A DNA stretch of 32,121 bases from Bacteroidales bacterium. Lineage in GTDB: Bacteria > Bacteroidota > Bacteroidia > Bacteroidales > VadinHA17. Under the pieces are notes generated by a model that was not told the DNA's origin, did not search any database, and was given only the letters and a program-made list of their open reading frames with translations. How positions within the stretch are numbered: the stretch's first letter is position 1; the number at the start of each line of letters is the position of its first letter. The stretch lies in NCBI GenBank assembly GCA_023251395.1, contig JAHEYW010000003.1:14527-46647 (forward strand), given 5' to 3'. Below, in pieces: positions 1 through 7,408 of this stretch. The translations under genes and the position numbers were made by a program.

Positions 1-198
1 GAAAGCCAGGTTCTGGCTGTTTTCAGCGCTGCTGATCAATTGCCTTGTTGCTTCAGCCCAAAGTTCAACTTTCTTTTTTTCTTCAGTCTTGAGGCTGCTT
101 ACAAGGCTTTGGGTATAAAGGAGAGTAAACAGACCGATTATGACTGCAAAAAGAAGAAGCAACAGCTTCCATAGAGTATTTCGGTAATAGATATTCAA
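1..198 (-). CDS. Sensor histidine kinase, N-terminal part (cut by window edge)
   Basis: Only the first 66 codons are present; the gene continues beyond position 1. The peptide starts MNIYYRNTLW, has one hydrophobic segment at residues 11-27 (KLLLLLFAVIIGLFTLL), then a charged stretch with TEEKKKVELWAEATRQL. A Tyr/Arg-rich start, one membrane helix and the phrase EEKKKVELWAEATR is a pattern I know from the N-termini of Bacteroidota sensor histidine kinases. The likely role is a membrane sensor that phosphorylates a response regulator, but the kinase core is outside the window. The start codon is TTG at 198-196, 7 bases after the stop of the AsmA-like gene, so the two are probably co-transcribed. 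No ATG fits. Family assignment is from the N-terminus only and so is moderate. Confidence 0.6.
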   Translation of the reverse strand, partial: MNIYYRNTLWKLLLLLFAVIIGLFTLLYTQSLVSSLKTEEKKKVELWAEATRQLISSAENSQNLAF

Positions 199-205
199 TT
201 TAATT

Positions 206-2836
206 TCAGTTTGCCCCGGAGCCGCTTTTTTTCTTCTTAAAGATAGAGTTTATTCCTTTCTCCTTTTTGACAACAACTGTATCTGTTTTTATCTCTGTAG
301 AATCACTGTCATCCCATTCAATCCTGAATTTTGGCTTTGACGTCGCTGCTTCCTGTTTAAGAGTGGAATCCTTTTTATACCATCCGTATTCCTTGTTCAG
401 TATTGTTTTCAGGCTCTCCTTTTCGGATTTAAAATTCTGCCTTATCTTTCCCCCTGCCGCTTTAAGATCGTAAGCAACCTTCAGATTTTCATCCTTCCCG
501 GTTATTTTCAGAAACACAGAAGTACGGCCAAGTCCGTCATCCTCAACTGCCCCGAATTCTTCATTTGACTTTTTACTCTTTTTGGCTTTTTTGCTCAACA
601 ATACAGACAAATAGGTTTTGACATGGTATTCATAATCATTATCAAACCCATGCTGCCCGCTTACTGTAAAATCGGCTGCGGAGGATTTAATATCCATAAG
701 AGGAACGACCACATATCGGTTCTTAATGTAGAAATCATTTTCAAGCTTTGAAAACCGGATGTTTTCCAGTTCGGAGATCTCAATAAATTGTGAAAGGCTC
801 TTAACGGGCTCAAAATTTGTCAGAGCGCCGTCAGTAATAACATACTTACCCTCAGCTGTTACCCCTTTGGATAAAGGTTCCAGCTTTTGATCAAGCGGGA
901 TAAGGAGGGATAGTTTCCCTGACAGCGAACCAGACAGGTTTTCTGCCTTAATAAAGCTCTGCCCGAAGTTATTGAATGCAGTGAAGGCTTTATATATATC
1001 TATACCATCAAAATCGAAATTACCGTGCGAAATAAAAGTGTCTTTTTCTCCCCGGGCAAGAAAACAATCACCTGAGATATTCCCGTCGAGGGCATTAATA
1101 TCCAAAGATTTAAATGAGAGAAGGCCCGGCCGGTAGAGAACCTTAGCTTTTAAATTATCCGCGAAGATCTTTTCATATCTGAGGTTTTCAACATTCAGAT
1201 TAATATCCAGTTCTGTATTTTCAGGAAACCTGAATGCTTTTTTTTCTGAGGTAGCGGATGACGAATCTCGCAAGAAAAATTCAGGCCGAAGATCTTTTAC
1301 AGCAACATCAGAATAGACCTTCAGAACAACATTCTGACCGGCAATCCATGCCGGAAGATTGATGAAATCTCCATCAATTGTAAAATGTTGATCTTTATTG
1401 AAAAATGAAACATTTTCAGCCCTCACATTCCTTCCGATCTTCATCTTCCCGTTTATATCCTTAAGTAATACCTTGCTTGAATCAAGATCCAGTGTCACAG
1501 AGTTAAAATTAATCTCAGCCTCAGGCCTCAACTTCAGTAAATCGGAAAGGGAATATTTCTCTTTAAATATCAGCGCTCCTGCCAGTTTTATGGTGAAATC
1601 TGCATTACCTCCTGAACCATTAAGCTCTTTAATATTGAAAAATTCTGAAAGCTCTGAAGGGAAGACCTTCCCGGTTAATGATAATGAAATCCGCGGGTTG
1701 ATGAAGTTATCTAATCTGAATGTTCCGGTATTGTCTGCAGACCCCAGGGATGCACCAAATTTCGTTAGTATGAGGCTGCTCGTCCTGGCAGATCTGTATC
1801 TGCCATTGGTATAGCTGCCAGAGAAATAAATATTATCCAGCTTTATTTTTGACTTTTTATATGCCACGTGCCCCTTTTCCAAAGAAAAACTAAGTTTTAT
1901 TGACGGAGTGTGAGTTCTGTCGATAAACCCTGAAAAGACTGCATCAATTCTCAGGATCCCGGAAGGATCATATTCATAAAAGCGCTTCTGGTATTCTGGT
2001 GTAAAGTATTTTTTAATCCTGGAGATATCGATATTTTTCCCGGAGATTTTAAGATTAAGGTTGTTCTCATTTGAGATGTTTCCTGCGATATTGAGATTGA
2101 AATTGTCGATTTTCAGAATCCCTTTTCTGAAGGTGTACCCGCTGTCGGATTTATGCAGATTCAGATCAACAGATGCTGAAACTGCTGTTCTCAGGTATAT
2201 GGGGAAGATCTCGAGCTTCTGGATCTGAAGAGCGGAACTTGCCGAAAGATCCAGGTAGGTGCCTGAAATCCTGCTTTTTAATTTGCCATTCTTTATTATC
2301 CCGCCCACTAAAAGTGAATTGGCTTTATTGCTAAACACGACCCCTATATTGTTAAGGCTTATTTTTTCAAGATTAAGTTCAAAGTTGCTTTCAGAACCAT
2401 AAGAAACTGTCTTAGCAGAAACATCATAATTTATTCCTCCGGAACTGTCTGAAAGCAGATAAAGCCGTCCATTATTAACTGTAATATCTTCAATATTGTA
2501 ATGACTGTTTATTATATCTCTGACACTGAATTCACAAACAGCTGATCTGGCAAACAGAAGCGTATCTGTGCTGATGTTCCCGAACTGTGACTTATCGAAA
2601 TTCTGAGAGGGATGGACAAGCAGATTTTCAAATTTTACCGAAGCCTTAGGGAATCTTGAAATAAGTGAAAAATGTACTTTGCCCGTTTCAATTCTGGTTG
2701 TCAGCGTTTTATTGACCGAGTTGATAAATAATGACACTATCTTATCCTGCAGGAAATAAGATGCGCCGGCAAGAAGTGCAATTAAAATTAAAAGTACAAT
2801 TGCAAACCATTTGATTATTTTCAATGCTGTTTTCAA
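206..2836 (-). CDS. AsmA-like envelope protein
   Basis: An 876-residue protein with an N-terminal membrane anchor (about residues 8-27, IIKWFAIVLLILIALLAG) followed by a long, beta-rich region with no enzyme motifs. The opening pattern (anchor, then a segment on a small folded domain with RIETGKVHFSLISRFPKASV and later repeated 'LSG.LSGKLSL' and 'ITDGAL' phrases in the last third) is that of AsmA/AsmA_2 proteins, long bridge-like or barrel-associated inner-membrane proteins implicated in phospholipid transfer and outer-membrane assembly. The last 80 residues are Lys/Ser/Asp-rich and look disordered (ending KKKKSGSGAN). The start is TTG at 2836-2834; no in-frame ATG lies nearby and a TAnnTTTG box sits about 40 bases upstream. 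The partial kinase gene follows after 7 bases. Family is fairly secure, the exact substrate is unknown. Confidence 0.82.
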   Translation of the reverse strand: MKTALKIIKWFAIVLLILIALLAGASYFLQDKIVSLFINSVNKTLTTRIETGKVHFSLISRFPKASVKFENLLVHPSQNFDKSQFGNISTDTLLFARSAVCEFSVRDIINSHYNIEDITVNNGRLYLLSDSSGGINYDVSAKTVSYGSESNFELNLEKISLNNIGVVFSNKANSLLVGGIIKNGKLKSRISGTYLDLSASSALQIQKLEIFPIYLRTAVSASVDLNLHKSDSGYTFRKGILKIDNFNLNIAGNISNENNLNLKISGKNIDISRIKKYFTPEYQKRFYEYDPSGILRIDAVFSGFIDRTHTPSIKLSFSLEKGHVAYKKSKIKLDNIYFSGSYTNGRYRSARTSSLILTKFGASLGSADNTGTFRLDNFINPRISLSLTGKVFPSELSEFFNIKELNGSGGNADFTIKLAGALIFKEKYSLSDLLKLRPEAEINFNSVTLDLDSSKVLLKDINGKMKIGRNVRAENVSFFNKDQHFTIDGDFINLPAWIAGQNVVLKVYSDVAVKDLRPEFFLRDSSSATSEKKAFRFPENTELDINLNVENLRYEKIFADNLKAKVLYRPGLLSFKSLDINALDGNISGDCFLARGEKDTFISHGNFDFDGIDIYKAFTAFNNFGQSFIKAENLSGSLSGKLSLLIPLDQKLEPLSKGVTAEGKYVITDGALTNFEPVKSLSQFIEISELENIRFSKLENDFYIKNRYVVVPLMDIKSSAADFTVSGQHGFDNDYEYHVKTYLSVLLSKKAKKSKKSNEEFGAVEDDGLGRTSVFLKITGKDENLKVAYDLKAAGGKIRQNFKSEKESLKTILNKEYGWYKKDSTLKQEAATSKPKFRIEWDDSDSTEIKTDTVVVKKEKGINSIFKKKKSGSGAN

Positions 2837-2874
2837 GAAGCCAGTTTTGACCGGTCTGGAAATATTTCCGGGGG

Positions 2875-2882
2875 CAAAATTA
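2875..2882 (-). promoter_or_regulatory. Probable -7 promoter box for the AsmA-like gene
   Basis: On the minus strand the bases read TAATTTTG, a full match to the Bacteroidota -7 consensus TAnnTTTG, about 38 bases before the TTG start. No clear -33 TTG is present at 17-23 bases upstream, so this is suggestive only. Confidence 0.4.
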
Positions 2883-2901
2883 AACTATTTTGAACGTAAA
2901 A

Positions 2902-3609
2902 TTATTTAAGCAGGAAAGAGAGATCCTTTTCCGGATCCAATTCCACAGGGAGTGTTCCCTTACAAAACAACCTGGCCTTATGAGGGCCGACCAGCTTAAC
3001 TGACATATTTTCTATCAGAAGCATTGTGCTTTCTCTTAAGCCGATCACATTTACACCAGGGTTCATTTCTATAAACTCAAGTATCCGCTGCTCTCTTGTT
3101 TCTCCGGCATGGCCAGCCGGATTTGCATCAAGATAATGGGGGTTTATCTGGAATGGGACCAGATTAAAGGAATGAAATGAGTCGGGTTGAATTACAGGCA
3201 TATCATTGGTAGTTCTGATAGTCGGACAGGCAACATTTGAACCAGCACTCCAGCCGATATAGGGAGTCCCCGACAATACTTTCTCACGAACATTTTGGAT
3301 TAGGTTGTTTTCCTGAATCATCTTCAGCAGTTTCCAGGTATTCCCACCTCCAACAACTATTGCTTCAGCGTTTTTAACAGCAGCGACGGGATCATTAAGC
3401 CTGTGAATGGAAATAACATCATGTCCGATCTCACGGAACCTTTCAGCAACCTTTATTTCATATTCATCGTATGAAAATGTCACAGCAGCATATGGTATAA
3501 ATAGTGCTGTCACCGGTTTATCCCCCAGAAATTTCTTGATATTTTCCTTTGGATAATCGAGGTATTTTTCTCCGGGGTTTGTCGAGTTGCTGATAAGAAG
3601 CAGTCGCAT
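2902..3609 (-). CDS. pepE: Dipeptidase E (peptidase family S51)
   Basis: A 235-residue cytoplasmic serine peptidase expected to cleave dipeptides with N-terminal aspartate. The nucleophile elbow GWSAGSN places Ser121. Asp136 (TTNDMP) and His158 (INPHYLD) sit at the positions of the Ser120-Asp135-His157 triad known for Salmonella PepE, and the VVGGGNTWKLL motif (about 86-95) is the glycine-rich strand of the family. Length matches the usual 230-240 residues. The ATG start gives MRLLLISNST, the typical opening. The gene lies 38 bases downstream of the ThiF-like gene on the same strand and has no clear promoter of its own, so it is probably transcribed with it. No signal peptide. Identity is firm. 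Confidence 0.93.
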   Translation of the reverse strand: MRLLLISNSTNPGEKYLDYPKENIKKFLGDKPVTALFIPYAAVTFSYDEYEIKVAERFREIGHDVISIHRLNDPVAAVKNAEAIVVGGGNTWKLLKMIQENNLIQNVREKVLSGTPYIGWSAGSNVACPTIRTTNDMPVIQPDSFHSFNLVPFQINPHYLDANPAGHAGETREQRILEFIEMNPGVNVIGLRESTMLLIENMSVKLVGPHKARLFCKGTLPVELDPEKDLSFLLK

Positions 3610-3647
3610 GATTTTGTGAAATGTTGAGTTCTTAATTTATCCTTTTC

Positions 3648-4397
3648 TTATTTAGTCTCCAGGTCTGTTTCAATTTCAATAATTTTTGAAGAATAATCAT
3701 TGATATTGAAAACCAGAAGTTTTCCCGAGAGTACCTGGCCTGTTCCGGTGATGATTTTAATTACCTCATTTGCCATCATTGTTCCAGTTATCCCGGGAAG
3801 AACACCCATAAGTCCGACATCTGCCGGATTGGGATTTCTGATATTCATTCCGTCTTGTTCCGGGTTATAAAAACTGTATGATGGTCCCCCGTTATAATTG
3901 AATACAGATACCTGGGCTTCAGTTTTATAAATGGCACCATGAACCATCGGCTTTCCGAGGGAAGAGCAGGCTTCATCTATCACATATCTTGCCTCCCAGT
4001 TATCAGTCGCATCTACAACAACATCAAAGTTTTTGATTATGTTATTTGCGTTGGGGCGTTCGATCTTAAGATTAAAGACCTCAAATTGGGTAAATGAATT
4101 AAGATGCTCAAGCCTGTTTTTTGCTATTATCGATTTCAGCTTTCCTACATCCATTGATCCGTATAATACCTGACGCTGCAGATTTGATTCGTTAACCATA
4201 TCAAACTCCGCAATTCCGATGCAGCCTGTCCCGGCGGCTGACAAATATTGCAGAACCGGACAACCGAGACCACCTGCTCCTACAACCAGAATCTTTGATT
4301 TCTTGAGTTTTTCCTGTCCTTCAATACCAATTTCCGGAAGAATGATCTGCTTCTGGTAACGTCTTATTTCCCGTGGTGTCAGGAAGGCTGGTTCCAT
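3648..4397 (-). CDS. ThiF/MoeB/HesA-family adenylyltransferase (E1-like)
   Basis: A 249-residue E1-like enzyme that should use ATP to adenylate the C-terminal Gly-Gly of a ubiquitin-fold sulfur carrier (ThiS or MoaD). Visible motifs are RYQKQIILPEIG (residues 13-24), the nucleotide loop VGAGGLG (39-45), NLQRQ with Arg75, DATDNWEARY (129-138) and the LMGVLPGITG segment (196-205). The zinc-binding CxxC pairs that MoeB and ThiF carry are absent: where MoeB has GPCYRCLFP this protein reads GPSYSFYNP (171-179), and no C-terminal CxxC follows. No carrier protein gene or thi/moa cluster is next to it, so thiamine, molybdopterin or another pathway cannot be chosen. It has its own promoter-like box upstream and pepE follows. 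Confidence 0.85.
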   Translation of the reverse strand: MEPAFLTPREIRRYQKQIILPEIGIEGQEKLKKSKILVVGAGGLGCPVLQYLSAAGTGCIGIAEFDMVNESNLQRQVLYGSMDVGKLKSIIAKNRLEHLNSFTQFEVFNLKIERPNANNIIKNFDVVVDATDNWEARYVIDEACSSLGKPMVHGAIYKTEAQVSVFNYNGGPSYSFYNPEQDGMNIRNPNPADVGLMGVLPGITGTMMANEVIKIITGTGQVLSGKLLVFNINDYSSKIIEIETDLETK

Positions 4398-4419
4398 TGA
4401 TATTACTTTCAGAGTAATG

Positions 4420-4427
4420 CAAATATA
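4420..4427 (-). promoter_or_regulatory. Probable promoter of the thiF-like/pepE unit
   Basis: The minus strand reads TATATTTG, a full match to TAnnTTTG, with a TTTTG 22 bases further upstream (4454-4450), inside the 17-23 base spacing known for Bacteroidota promoters. Between the box and the ATG there is a perfect 6-base inverted repeat, ATTACT-N5-AGTAAT (4402-4418), near the expected transcription start; it could be an operator or a 5' hairpin. Confidence 0.45.
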
Positions 4428-4454
4428 TTATTTTTAATATCAATGAGCACAAAA

Positions 4455-4497
4455 CACAGAGAACACAACCGCCGGATGGCTGGATGTGTTCTCTGTG
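4455..4497 (-). terminator. 13-bp inverted repeat downstream of the porin gene, possible terminator
   Basis: CACAGAGAACACA (4455-4467) and its exact reverse complement (4485-4497) enclose a 17-base loop. On the minus strand it lies 58 bases after the stop of the outer-membrane barrel gene and is followed by TTTTGTG, so it could end that transcript. The word CACAGAGAACACA also belongs to a family of dispersed intergenic repeats, see 30281-30322. Confidence 0.45.
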
Positions 4498-4554
4498 GTC
4501 AAAAACGGCTGATATTACTGTCAGGAAATGGAGGTTCCTTTATTTATTCTTGTA

Positions 4555-5499
4555 TCAATTCCTGAATGTAAGGGAAACCCCTATTTCGAAAGGATACAGG
4601 TCATATCCTCCGGGGCCCATACCCGATTTGAAAAGTGGTGTCATATAATAGGTTCCATAAAGGTGCAGGTTTTCATATCCAATACGTGCAGTGGCTCCAT
4701 ACCTCAGCATATTCAGGCTGAAGTCACTGTAATTTTTAACATCTGGTCCGTTTTCAAAAACCATTCTTGAGTGTGAACTCAATTTTACTGCACCAATTGC
4801 TCCTGCAGCAACATGGATCCTGTTATGATTTGCCGGTATCTGTACCTCAAATAATATTGGCAGGGTAAGATAAATAGTTGCAAGCTTTGATTTTTTAAGT
4901 GTACCCAGGGGAGAGAGAGAATCAATAGTTCCATCATCTAGCTTTTGTATATTGAAATTCCCATCGAACCTGTAATTATTGAAGTTAAGCCCGAGTCCGG
5001 TCACAAACCCTGCATGCCTTGCAATTCCTATGCTTAACTGAGAGAAGTTCAGGTTAAAATTTACAGATTTCGCGGAATGCATGCTCATATAATTGATATC
5101 AGCAGGCATTGTAAGGCTGTTGCTGGCTGTCACTATGTTGTTAAATCCCAGCTCCAATCCAGCCCAGTGACCCGTAAAACGCTGCCTTCTTTCTGCCTTT
5201 TGTTCATCTTTGTCATCTTCATTTCCTTCATTCTTTTTGAGGGAAAAGTTATCGAAAGAAACTTTGTGACCACCTTCAAGTGATTCCAGAATATTAATGC
5301 CCCGGTCCCCGGCTCTTACTTTCAGGGCCTCTTTGCTGTTCTCGATTTTTAACAGGTCGTCCCCGATTATGACTTTTGTATTGTCATTTGTATCTGATGC
5401 AACAGTTGTTTGATTATTGTTTGTCTCCTTCACCTGTCCAAGTGCGGAAAGATTAAACACTATCATTAACATCAGTAGAATTGTTCCAGTCTTTTTCAT
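4555..5499 (-). CDS. PorT-like outer-membrane beta-barrel protein
   Basis: A 314-residue secreted protein. A signal peptide is clear (MKKTGTILLMLMIVFNLSALGQ). Residues 23-105 are polar, rich in Asn/Asp/Lys and probably a periplasmic or flexible segment (NEGNEDDKDEQKAERRQR). From about residue 108 (FTGHWAGLELGFNN) alternating hydrophobic strands run to the aromatic C-terminus SLTFRN, typical of small 8-10 strand barrels of the PorT/outer-membrane-beta-barrel group. It is the third gene of an ECF sigma - anti-sigma - barrel set, 50 bases behind the anti-sigma gene, and has its own ECF-like promoter element. This suggests it is a target of the sigma factor and may also be the stress-sensed product. 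No specific substrate can be inferred. Confidence 0.78.
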   Translation of the reverse strand: MKKTGTILLMLMIVFNLSALGQVKETNNNQTTVASDTNDNTKVIIGDDLLKIENSKEALKVRAGDRGINILESLEGGHKVSFDNFSLKKNEGNEDDKDEQKAERRQRFTGHWAGLELGFNNIVTASNSLTMPADINYMSMHSAKSVNFNLNFSQLSIGIARHAGFVTGLGLNFNNYRFDGNFNIQKLDDGTIDSLSPLGTLKKSKLATIYLTLPILFEVQIPANHNRIHVAAGAIGAVKLSSHSRMVFENGPDVKNYSDFSLNMLRYGATARIGYENLHLYGTYYMTPLFKSGMGPGGYDLYPFEIGVSLTFRN

Positions 5500-5527
5500 G
5501 TGTCAAGAATTATTTATTTAATGCTGG

Positions 5528-5554
5528 GACGGCAATGATAACAGAAAAGTTACA
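5528..5554 (-). promoter_or_regulatory. ECF-type promoter element before the barrel gene
   Basis: On the minus strand TGTAAC (5554-5549) and CGTC (5531-5528) are 17 bases apart, within the last bases of the anti-sigma gene and the 50-base gap to the barrel gene. The AAC and CGTC cores fit the general ECF sigma -35/-10 pattern. A nearly identical element lies before the sigma gene (7152-7177); both share CCCTGTAAC, a T-rich spacer and a CCGTC. Assignment to the sigma factor encoded here is inferred. Confidence 0.55.
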
Positions 5555-6644
5555 GGGAGGCCATAACTTTTTTCACAGGAGTATTGAACTTTATTATTCT
5601 GGAGCTGAAATAAAGGGATTTAAGCTCCCCCTGTTCGTTCCGGTTTTGCTTTAGTGACATATCCCAGCCAAGCAACTTGTTTAATCCTAATATTCCTGTC
5701 TCTGCTACCTCATAACCTTTCAGGTTCCCTGTTTCGGGTGTTTTTGATTTCAGGATCTTTTCCCTCACAAACAGTGCAAAGTACCCGCTGACACCAGGTT
5801 TCTCAAAAGTTACAGGGATTTGTTTCAGAGATATAGACGCCAATTTCAGTCCGGAAGAGATATCTGCAACCGGGATATTGACTTCATGAATAAATTCTGC
5901 TCTGGTCAGCTTCACCCGGTTCATGTCAGGCTGAATTACGACCGAATCGGTAATAGCAGGGAGAAAGATAGTGTCTGACTTTTTTGCGGTGATTTCCTGG
6001 TCCAGAGGATTTTTAATATCTGTTTTTGGACCCAGGTTATTTATGGCTATTTCCTTTCTTATAACTGGTTCTTCTTTTTTAATCCGGACAGGTGTTTCAA
6101 ATTTGCCGGATGAAGAGTTTCGGGCAATCGTTACAGACTGATCATCATTATTAATACCAGAAGTATTAAAGAGGAACATTAAAACAGCGATGCCGGCAGC
6201 AGCACTTCCCACAGCCAGAGAGAGTCTTATGACTTTTTGCTGAAGAGTAAAATGCTTCAGGGAAGCTTTTCGGGGAAATCTGATTGCAGGCGGGACAAGA
6301 CGGATCTTTTCTATTAATTCCAGGTCTCTCTTTTTATCGGGATAAGCGGAAATGATTTCCGCCAGCTCCTCTTTCTGTTCAGAAGTTATATCTCCTTCGG
6401 AAGAAGCGACACAGAGAAGCTCAAACTGCGGGTCTGGAATTTCAGTAACTCTTTTCTTAAGGAGGTTTTTCCCGGAATAGGATATATCTGATGTTAAGAC
6501 AGTATTTTGAAGTTCAGTGAATTCATCCTTCAGATCAGGGTTTTGTTCAAGGAAAATGAAAAGCTCCCTGACATTGTCCTGGTCAAGCTTTCCATCAAGA
6601 TAATCGATGATCCACATTTCGTAATTTGTCCTGTTCGGCTTCAT
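5550..6644 (-). CDS. Probable transmembrane anti-sigma factor
   Basis: A 364-residue protein encoded one base after the ECF sigma gene, so almost certainly translationally coupled to it. Residues 1-135 are cytoplasmic and helical, with a motif YLDGKLDQDNVRELFIFLEQ typical of Bacteroidota anti-sigma proteins but no zinc-binding His/Cys motif. A single membrane helix spans about 139-161 (IRLSLAVGSAAAGIAVLMFLF), and about 200 residues lie in the periplasm. The cytoplasmic part looks duplicated: residues 15-46 and 79-112 share the pattern of an acidic-Gly turn, then EL..FL...P(D)LK.E..L. The expected role is to hold the sigma factor at the inner membrane until an envelope signal releases it. Function rests on gene order and topology, not on a recognised domain. 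Confidence 0.7.
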   Translation of the reverse strand: MKPNRTNYEMWIIDYLDGKLDQDNVRELFIFLEQNPDLKDEFTELQNTVLTSDISYSGKNLLKKRVTEIPDPQFELLCVASSEGDITSEQKEELAEIISAYPDKKRDLELIEKIRLVPPAIRFPRKASLKHFTLQQKVIRLSLAVGSAAAGIAVLMFLFNTSGINNDDQSVTIARNSSSGKFETPVRIKKEEPVIRKEIAINNLGPKTDIKNPLDQEITAKKSDTIFLPAITDSVVIQPDMNRVKLTRAEFIHEVNIPVADISSGLKLASISLKQIPVTFEKPGVSGYFALFVREKILKSKTPETGNLKGYEVAETGILGLNKLLGWDMSLKQNRNEQGELKSLYFSSRIIKFNTPVKKVMASL

Positions 6645-6645
6645 A

Positions 6646-7131
6646 TCAGATCACTGTCTCGACTTTTCCTATATAGTTCTTTAAGGCCAGTCGGCCCCGG
6701 TAAATATTGATTTTAACCTGTGCTTCGGTCTGTCCGGTCATATCTCCAATTTCTTTATAGCTATAACCCTCATAATCACGCAGAAGGACAGATGTTCGCT
6801 GCTGTTCGGGCAGCCTGGATACAGCTTCATGCAGGATCTCATTGAGATCACTGGAAGGATTTTCATATGTGAAGTCCCTGTCTGGCAGTACATCTACATG
6901 TGTTATTCTCTTTTCCTTCCTGATTATATCGATCATGTTGTTATAAGCGGCGGTGAACAGCCATGATTTAACAACTGCATACTCAATTTCTGTAACATGT
7001 CTCCAGAGTTTCTCAAAAGAATCCTGTACAATGTCTCTTGCACGCGATTCATCCTTCAGGTCCGAACGGATAAACCTGTAAACTGCATCTGCAAACTCAT
7101 CGACAGATCTGTTGTATTCTTTTACTGTCAT
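6646..7131 (-). CDS. ECF-family RNA polymerase sigma factor
   Basis: A 161-residue group 4 sigma factor. Region 2 is seen at about residues 10-75 with DIVQDSFEKLWRH (33-45, the region 2.2 core-binding helix) and SWLFTAAYNNMIDIIRKEKR (56-75, region 2.4). Region 4 spans about 100-155 with LPEQQRTSVLLRDYEGYSYK and the helix-turn-helix EIGDMTGQTEAQVKINIYRG (127-146). There is no region 1 or 3, as expected for ECF factors. It directs polymerase to envelope-stress type promoters. The next gene is its probable anti-sigma factor and the third a barrel. A TGTAAC-N16-CGTC element about 20-45 bases before its ATG suggests positive autoregulation. Confidence 0.93.
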   Translation of the reverse strand: MTVKEYNRSVDEFADAVYRFIRSDLKDESRARDIVQDSFEKLWRHVTEIEYAVVKSWLFTAAYNNMIDIIRKEKRITHVDVLPDRDFTYENPSSDLNEILHEAVSRLPEQQRTSVLLRDYEGYSYKEIGDMTGQTEAQVKINIYRGRLALKNYIGKVETVI

Positions 7132-7151
7132 AACCCGGATTACAATGCAAA

Positions 7152-7177
7152 GACGGATGAAAAGGGAAAATGTTACA
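7152..7177 (-). promoter_or_regulatory. ECF-type promoter element before the sigma gene
   Basis: On the minus strand TGTAAC (7177-7172) and CGTC (7155-7152) lie 16 bases apart, 21 bases before the ATG of the sigma gene. It shares CCCTGTAAC, a T-rich spacer and CCGTC with the element at 5528-5554. This is the spacing and core expected for ECF-type promoters and would make the sigma gene autoregulated. Confidence 0.55.
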
Positions 7178-7263
7178 GGGAAGACAGGAAATCTTTAGGT
7201 TGCCAGGCAAGGGCACAGGAACACTATGAAAGGCTGTCTTGCCTGAGGCGCCCCCCCTTTGTC

Positions 7264-7359
7264 CCCACTGGAAGGTGGGATAATGCCTTGTTATTTAAAG
7301 AGACCGTCAAAAAGATAGAGGTATTCTCTCCCCTCTTGGGGGGAGAAACCGCGAAGCGG
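7264..7359. repeat. Cluster of G/C palindromes downstream of the GH16-like gene
   Basis: Three inverted repeats follow each other: CCCAC/GTGGG (7264-7279), TCTCCCC/GGGGAGA with a six-base loop (7327-7346), and CCGC-GAA-GCGG (7349-7359). The second and third form the same two-hairpin arrangement as 21783-21817, so this is one copy of a dispersed palindromic element. The rest of the 277-base gap (7132-7408) holds the ECF promoter and nothing else I can identify. Confidence 0.6.
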
Positions 7360-7408
7360 AGAGGGTGCTGTTACTGTAAAGAGAAATACTACTAATCAGA
7401 AGAGAGTG

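Noticed and set aside
5790-5814. A third TGTAAC followed by TGTC inside the anti-sigma gene
   Set aside because: The second half lacks the C of CGTC, the spacing is shorter, and the site lies in the middle of a coding region about 300 bases before the barrel start. The better element at 5528-5554 explains that gene.
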